Shown here piece by piece: positions 5,861-6,448 of a stretch of DNA of 6,448 nucleotides (position 1 is the first letter of the stretch; each line of letters begins with the position of its first letter). The DNA comes from WJKQ01 sp043810515 (lineage in GTDB: Bacteria; Patescibacteriota; Gracilibacteria; UBA1369; LOWO2-01-FULL-3): assembly GCA_043810515.1 (NCBI GenBank), contig JBDRNZ010000043.1:1-6448 (forward strand). The letters run 5' to 3'. The translations under genes and the position numbers were made by a program. The notes below the pieces were generated by a model that worked only from the letters and a program-made list of their open reading frames with translations, was not told the DNA's origin and did not search any database.

Positions 5861-6448
5861 TTAGCGGCCGGCGTAAATGAGGCCGAAACGTTTGTCGTAA
5901 CGTGAGGGAAATGATTTTACTCTGAATCCGGCTGTGGTCAGGTGATTTTTCAACGTGGTTTCGTTGTGGCCGGGCTGATAATTGTGATATTCGATAATAA
6001 TTGTGCCGCATTTCTTGAGAATTTCTGGTGGTGTGGCAGCAAAAATTTCAAATTCCGCACCTTCGGCGTCCACTTTCAGGACATCGCATGTGGTGATCCC
6101 CTTTTTTGCAAGGCGATCAAAAATTGTTTCGAGTTTTGTGGTGTTTACTTTTTTGGAGGGCGCGTCGGGGCTGTACGGTATGAATGAATGATTGTGTGAG
6201 TCGGGACTGATGTAAAGAACGCCTTCGCCGTTATGGCCGGTGACCGCCTGGGAGTGAGGGTAAATATCTTTGAGGTGATTTATTTTGAGGTTTTCTTTCA
6301 GATCGCGAAAATTTTCTTCCTCGGGTTCGTAAACAAAAATCGGAACTTTTTCGTTCAGACATCTGGCGTATATGGCGAACATGCCTTTGTGGCCGCCGAT
6401 ATCTATTATGCAGGATTTTGCAGAAATTATGGCGGGGTCGAGGATTTT
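5861..6448 (-). CDS. FkbM-family SAM-dependent methyltransferase, 5' end beyond the window
   Basis: The frame is open to the right edge and encodes 195 C-terminal residues; the ATG at 6382 is internal, because the methyltransferase motif I lies upstream of it. Numbering the visible part from the edge, motif I is DIGGHKG at 16-22, the acidic ribose-binding position is in VYEPEEENF (39-47), and the FkbM signature LKVDAEGAEFEIF is at 124-136, followed by the strand GTIIIEYHNYQ (148-158). It ends in a typical short C-terminal strand (RFGLIYAGR). FkbM enzymes O-methylate hydroxyls, often on sugars or polyketides; the acceptor is unknown, but surface-glycan modification is common for relatives. The missing N-terminal part is probably short, since motif I usually lies near the start of the domain. 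Its TAA is one base from the lipoprotein stop codon. Confidence 0.88.
   Translation of the reverse strand, partial: KILDPAIISAKSCIIDIGGHKGMFAIYARCLNEKVPIFVYEPEEENFRDLKENLKINHLKDIYPHSQAVTGHNGEGVLYISPDSHNHSFIPYSPDAPSKKVNTTKLETIFDRLAKKGITTCDVLKVDAEGAEFEIFAATPPEILKKCGTIIIEYHNYQPGHNETTLKNHLTTAGFRVKSFPSRYDKRFGLIYAGR

Noticed and set aside
5861..6382. Treating the ATG at 6382 as the true start of the methyltransferase
   Set aside because: The frame continues to the window edge and the residues just upstream encode the SAM-binding DIGGHKG motif, so the gene starts outside the window.
1..6448. Mobile element, CRISPR, defence system, tRNA or riboswitch
   Set aside because: No transposase, terminal inverted repeats, spaced direct repeats, tRNA-like cloverleaf or long structured leader is visible; the longest intergenic stretch is 111 bases.

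Overview
The window looks like an ordinary chromosomal stretch of a moderately AT-rich bacterium. It holds seven confident genes, one of them cut by the right edge, plus the tail of an eighth at the left edge. Bacterial origin rests on sigma70-like -35/-10 boxes, a lipobox-type lipoprotein and a Gmad2/GerMN domain pair. The weak or absent Shine-Dalgarno sequences, the PurD-like ATP-grasp protein and the Gmad2-GerMN lipoprotein would all fit the Candidate Phyla Radiation (Patescibacteria). That placement is inference; no rRNA or other marker is present. The genetic code looks standard: UGA ends three of the genes and none of the long reading frames reads through it, which argues against the UGA-glycine groups.

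Layout, left to right: a 42-codon reading-frame tail (1-129, +); a beta-CASP metallo-beta-lactamase ribonuclease (170-1585, +), followed 33 bases later by a small four-helix membrane protein (1619-2059, +); a short HGSNAT/DUF1624-type membrane acyltransferase-like protein (2065-2787, -); a LIV-1-like ZIP metal transporter (2852-3601, +); a PurD-like ATP-grasp enzyme with altered active-site motifs (3607-4902, -); a Gmad2-GerMN lipoprotein (5014-5859, +); and the C-terminal part of an FkbM-family methyltransferase (5861-6448, -).

From the second gene onward the strands alternate. The three tail-to-tail junctions are only 5, 5 and 1 bases, and the two head-to-head regions (64 and 111 bases) carry recognisable divergent promoters. 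The genes therefore do not form an operon or an obvious pathway; only the ribonuclease and the small membrane protein could be co-transcribed. Themes are RNA processing, the envelope (three membrane proteins and one lipoprotein), divalent metal transport and small-molecule ligation or methylation. I found no mobile element, CRISPR array, RNA gene or defence system.

The points most worth following are the PurD-like protein, which keeps the whole PurD fold but has lost several diagnostic residues; the compact alternating architecture with overlapping divergent promoters; and the short, mostly SD-less leaders.
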